Assembly (NCBI GenBank): GCA_905215505.1
Contig: CAJMPU010000033.1
Span: 1-13,729 of the forward strand
Direction: 5' to 3'
Source of the DNA: an uncultured bacterium
GTDB taxonomy: Bacteria > Actinomycetota > Coriobacteriia > Coriobacteriales > Coriobacteriaceae
DNA: 13,729 bases
The notes under the pieces are model-generated. The model made no database searches. It was not told the origin of the DNA and worked only from the letters and a program-made list of their open reading frames with translations. How positions within the stretch are numbered: position 1 is the first letter of the stretch; each line of letters starts with the position of its first letter. The position numbers and the translations under genes are program-made. Below are positions 12,739 through 13,729 of this stretch, one piece after another.

Positions 12739-13523
12739 ATCTTGGGATGTCGGTCAGGGCGGAACTGTTCCGCGCAAGGAGAATGAAACTCGCCGTGATA
12801 ATAGCGCTGATGTATTTGGGCATCGCGGGGATTTATGTGTTTGCCGGGTCCGGCGCATGGGTCTCCGCAGGGGGAGAGGGCCAGTTCTTTGGCTTTTCCG
12901 CCGATCCGGGCTATCTTTTCTCGATAGGGGTTGGGCCAACGGGTATCTCTTCCTGGCTAAGTGTCGTCTCCATGGCGCATACGGTGTTCTTCCCAATCGT
13001 CTCTGTTGTTGTGGCGGGGACGCTATTCGGTGATGCGACGAGCGTGTCGGCAAGGGGAGTTTCGATTGCTCGGGGCTTCCGCAGCTGGCAGCTGTTTGCG
13101 GCAAAGACATTGGCTTGCGAAGTGTATACGCTGTGCCCCTACATCGTGTTTACTCTCGGTGTCGCTGCGGTCTTTGCCGTGTGCTCCGGAAGCGGTCTAG
13201 ACAGCCTTACGGTTGGTAATGTGACCTCGGCACTCCTGTCGAATATCGTTATAGACGCCGCTTATACGCTGATGGTTGCGGTTGCATATGAGGTGTTCAG
13301 GATCAGATCTCTTGTGTCGGGAGCCTTGCTGGTCGCAACGTTCGCGGGCCTTGTTATCGCGATGAGTTTCCCAACCGTTTTACCCCCGGTTCACATGGCT
13401 TATTGGATGAGGGCGTGCGGGGCTGCCGGCGGGACGGTCCTGATGGCTGCATGCGGCCATGCGGTCATCGTGTCGCTCGCATGTCTATTGCTGCTTTCGT
13501 GCAGTTTTTATCGAAGAAGGTAG
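12735..13523 (+). CDS. ABC-2 type permease 2 of the peptide exporter
   Basis: This second membrane subunit has 262 residues and starts at an ATGA overlap with the stop of permease 1, so the two are translationally coupled. The N-terminus is MNLGMSVRAELFRARRMKLA, the usual basic lead-in of these proteins, followed by helix 1 at about 18-36. Further hydrophobic stretches are near 73-98, 123-148, 165-185, 195-218 and 232-256. The segment ARGVSIARGFRSWQLFAAKTL, inside the cell between helices 2 and 3, matches the 'SRGxSRxxxxxxK' loop commonly seen in ABC-2 permeases and has a counterpart in permease 1 (SRSRGVSQAAIVITKLL). The two are therefore distant homologues. Direct substrate evidence is lacking; the flanking peptide genes suggest export or immunity. 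Confidence 0.75.
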   Translation: MNLGMSVRAELFRARRMKLAVIIALMYLGIAGIYVFAGSGAWVSAGGEGQFFGFSADPGYLFSIGVGPTGISSWLSVVSMAHTVFFPIVSVVVAGTLFGDATSVSARGVSIARGFRSWQLFAAKTLACEVYTLCPYIVFTLGVAAVFAVCSGSGLDSLTVGNVTSALLSNIVIDAAYTLMVAVAYEVFRIRSLVSGALLVATFAGLVIAMSFPTVLPPVHMAYWMRACGAAGGTVLMAACGHAVIVSLACLLLLSCSFYRRR

Positions 13524-13557
13524 TGCGCTGGCGTATGCGCAGCGTCTGAGGGTCGAT

Positions 13558-13593
13558 ATGGATTTGGTTGGAAATGGAGATGGTGCGAAGTGA
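13558..13593 (+). other. Micro-ORF overlapping the start of the putative maturase
   Basis: ATG 13558 opens an 11-codon frame (MDLVGNGDGAK) whose TGA (13591-13593) overlaps the GTG start at 13590 in a GTGA arrangement, the usual geometry for translational coupling. It begins shortly after GAGGG. It may only serve to feed ribosomes to the weak GTG start, or be chance. Confidence 0.25.
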
Positions 13594-13729
13594 AACTGTC
13601 GCAATTTAATGTGGTGCATGAACATAACGGAAGTCTTCTTATCATGAATGCGCGAACCGGCGGCATCCTGTCGTTAGGTACCGTCAAGATTCTTTCGCAA
13701 ATTGATCGAGGCGGCCTCGGCCCCGCCTT
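13590..13729 (+). CDS. Probable radical-SAM/SPASM peptide maturase, N-terminal fragment (runs off the window)
   Basis: Forty-six codons are visible, starting at GTG with GGAGA nine bases upstream. The sequence begins MKLSQFNVVHEHNGSLLIMN and continues ARTGGILSL. This matches the N-terminal pattern seen in many radical-SAM/SPASM peptide maturases ('M-x-L-S-x-[FY]-N ... L-[IL]-x-N-x-x-[ST]-G-x-[IL]-x-x-L'), a small strand-rich domain thought to precede or recognise the precursor leader. The Cx3Cx2C cluster that would prove the family lies beyond the window, so the call rests on this segment plus context: twin Cys-rich peptides and an exporter in one co-directional run. Alternatives are another RiPP accessory protein with the same N-terminal domain. 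Confidence 0.55.
   Translation, partial: MKLSQFNVVHEHNGSLLIMNARTGGILSLGTVKILSQIDRGGLGPA

Overview
The window looks like a chromosomal stretch of a high-GC Gram-positive bacterium of the Coriobacteriia, most like Collinsella. That call rests on the GC-rich codon use, the AGGAGG-type ribosome binding sites and the maltodextrin gene set; it is an inference, because no marker gene is present.

Positions 1-3900 hold the end of a maltodextrin/maltose ABC importer operon on the + strand: the C-terminal part of the solute-binding protein (malE), two permeases (malF, malG) and the ATPase (malK/msmX type). Strong hairpins without T-tracts lie between malE and malF and between malG and malK, and a classical terminator closes the operon. 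The first 55 bases recur exactly at 220-274, so the left edge may be misassembled.

Positions 3900-4180 are intergenic and carry three 55-bp palindromic repeat units. Positions 4180-8220, on the - strand, encode the cytoplasmic part of the same pathway: malQ (4-alpha-glucanotransferase) followed by glgP (glycogen/maltodextrin phosphorylase), each with its own terminator. Imported maltodextrins would be disproportionated by MalQ and phosphorolysed by GlgP to glucose-1-phosphate.

Positions 8302-9170 are a mobile-element scar. About 70 bp of inverted repeat bracket a fragment of an IstB-like (IS21) ATPase fused to a frameshifted, truncated IS110-type transposase fragment. It marks the border between core metabolic genes and an accessory island of lower GC and different codon use.

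Positions 9360-10370 hold a two-gene operon of a DUF2975-type four-helix membrane protein and a small Cro/CI-type regulator.

Positions 10480 to the end are the most interesting part, and they fit a small ribosomally made, post-translationally modified peptide (RiPP) locus. A good promoter precedes two tandem 39-residue, five-cysteine peptides. These are followed by an ABC-2 type exporter (one ATPase, two permeases) and then by the first 46 codons of a protein whose N-terminus resembles radical-SAM/SPASM peptide maturases. The maturase call rests on this N-terminus and on context, because the catalytic domain lies beyond the window. No tRNA, rRNA or CRISPR array was seen.
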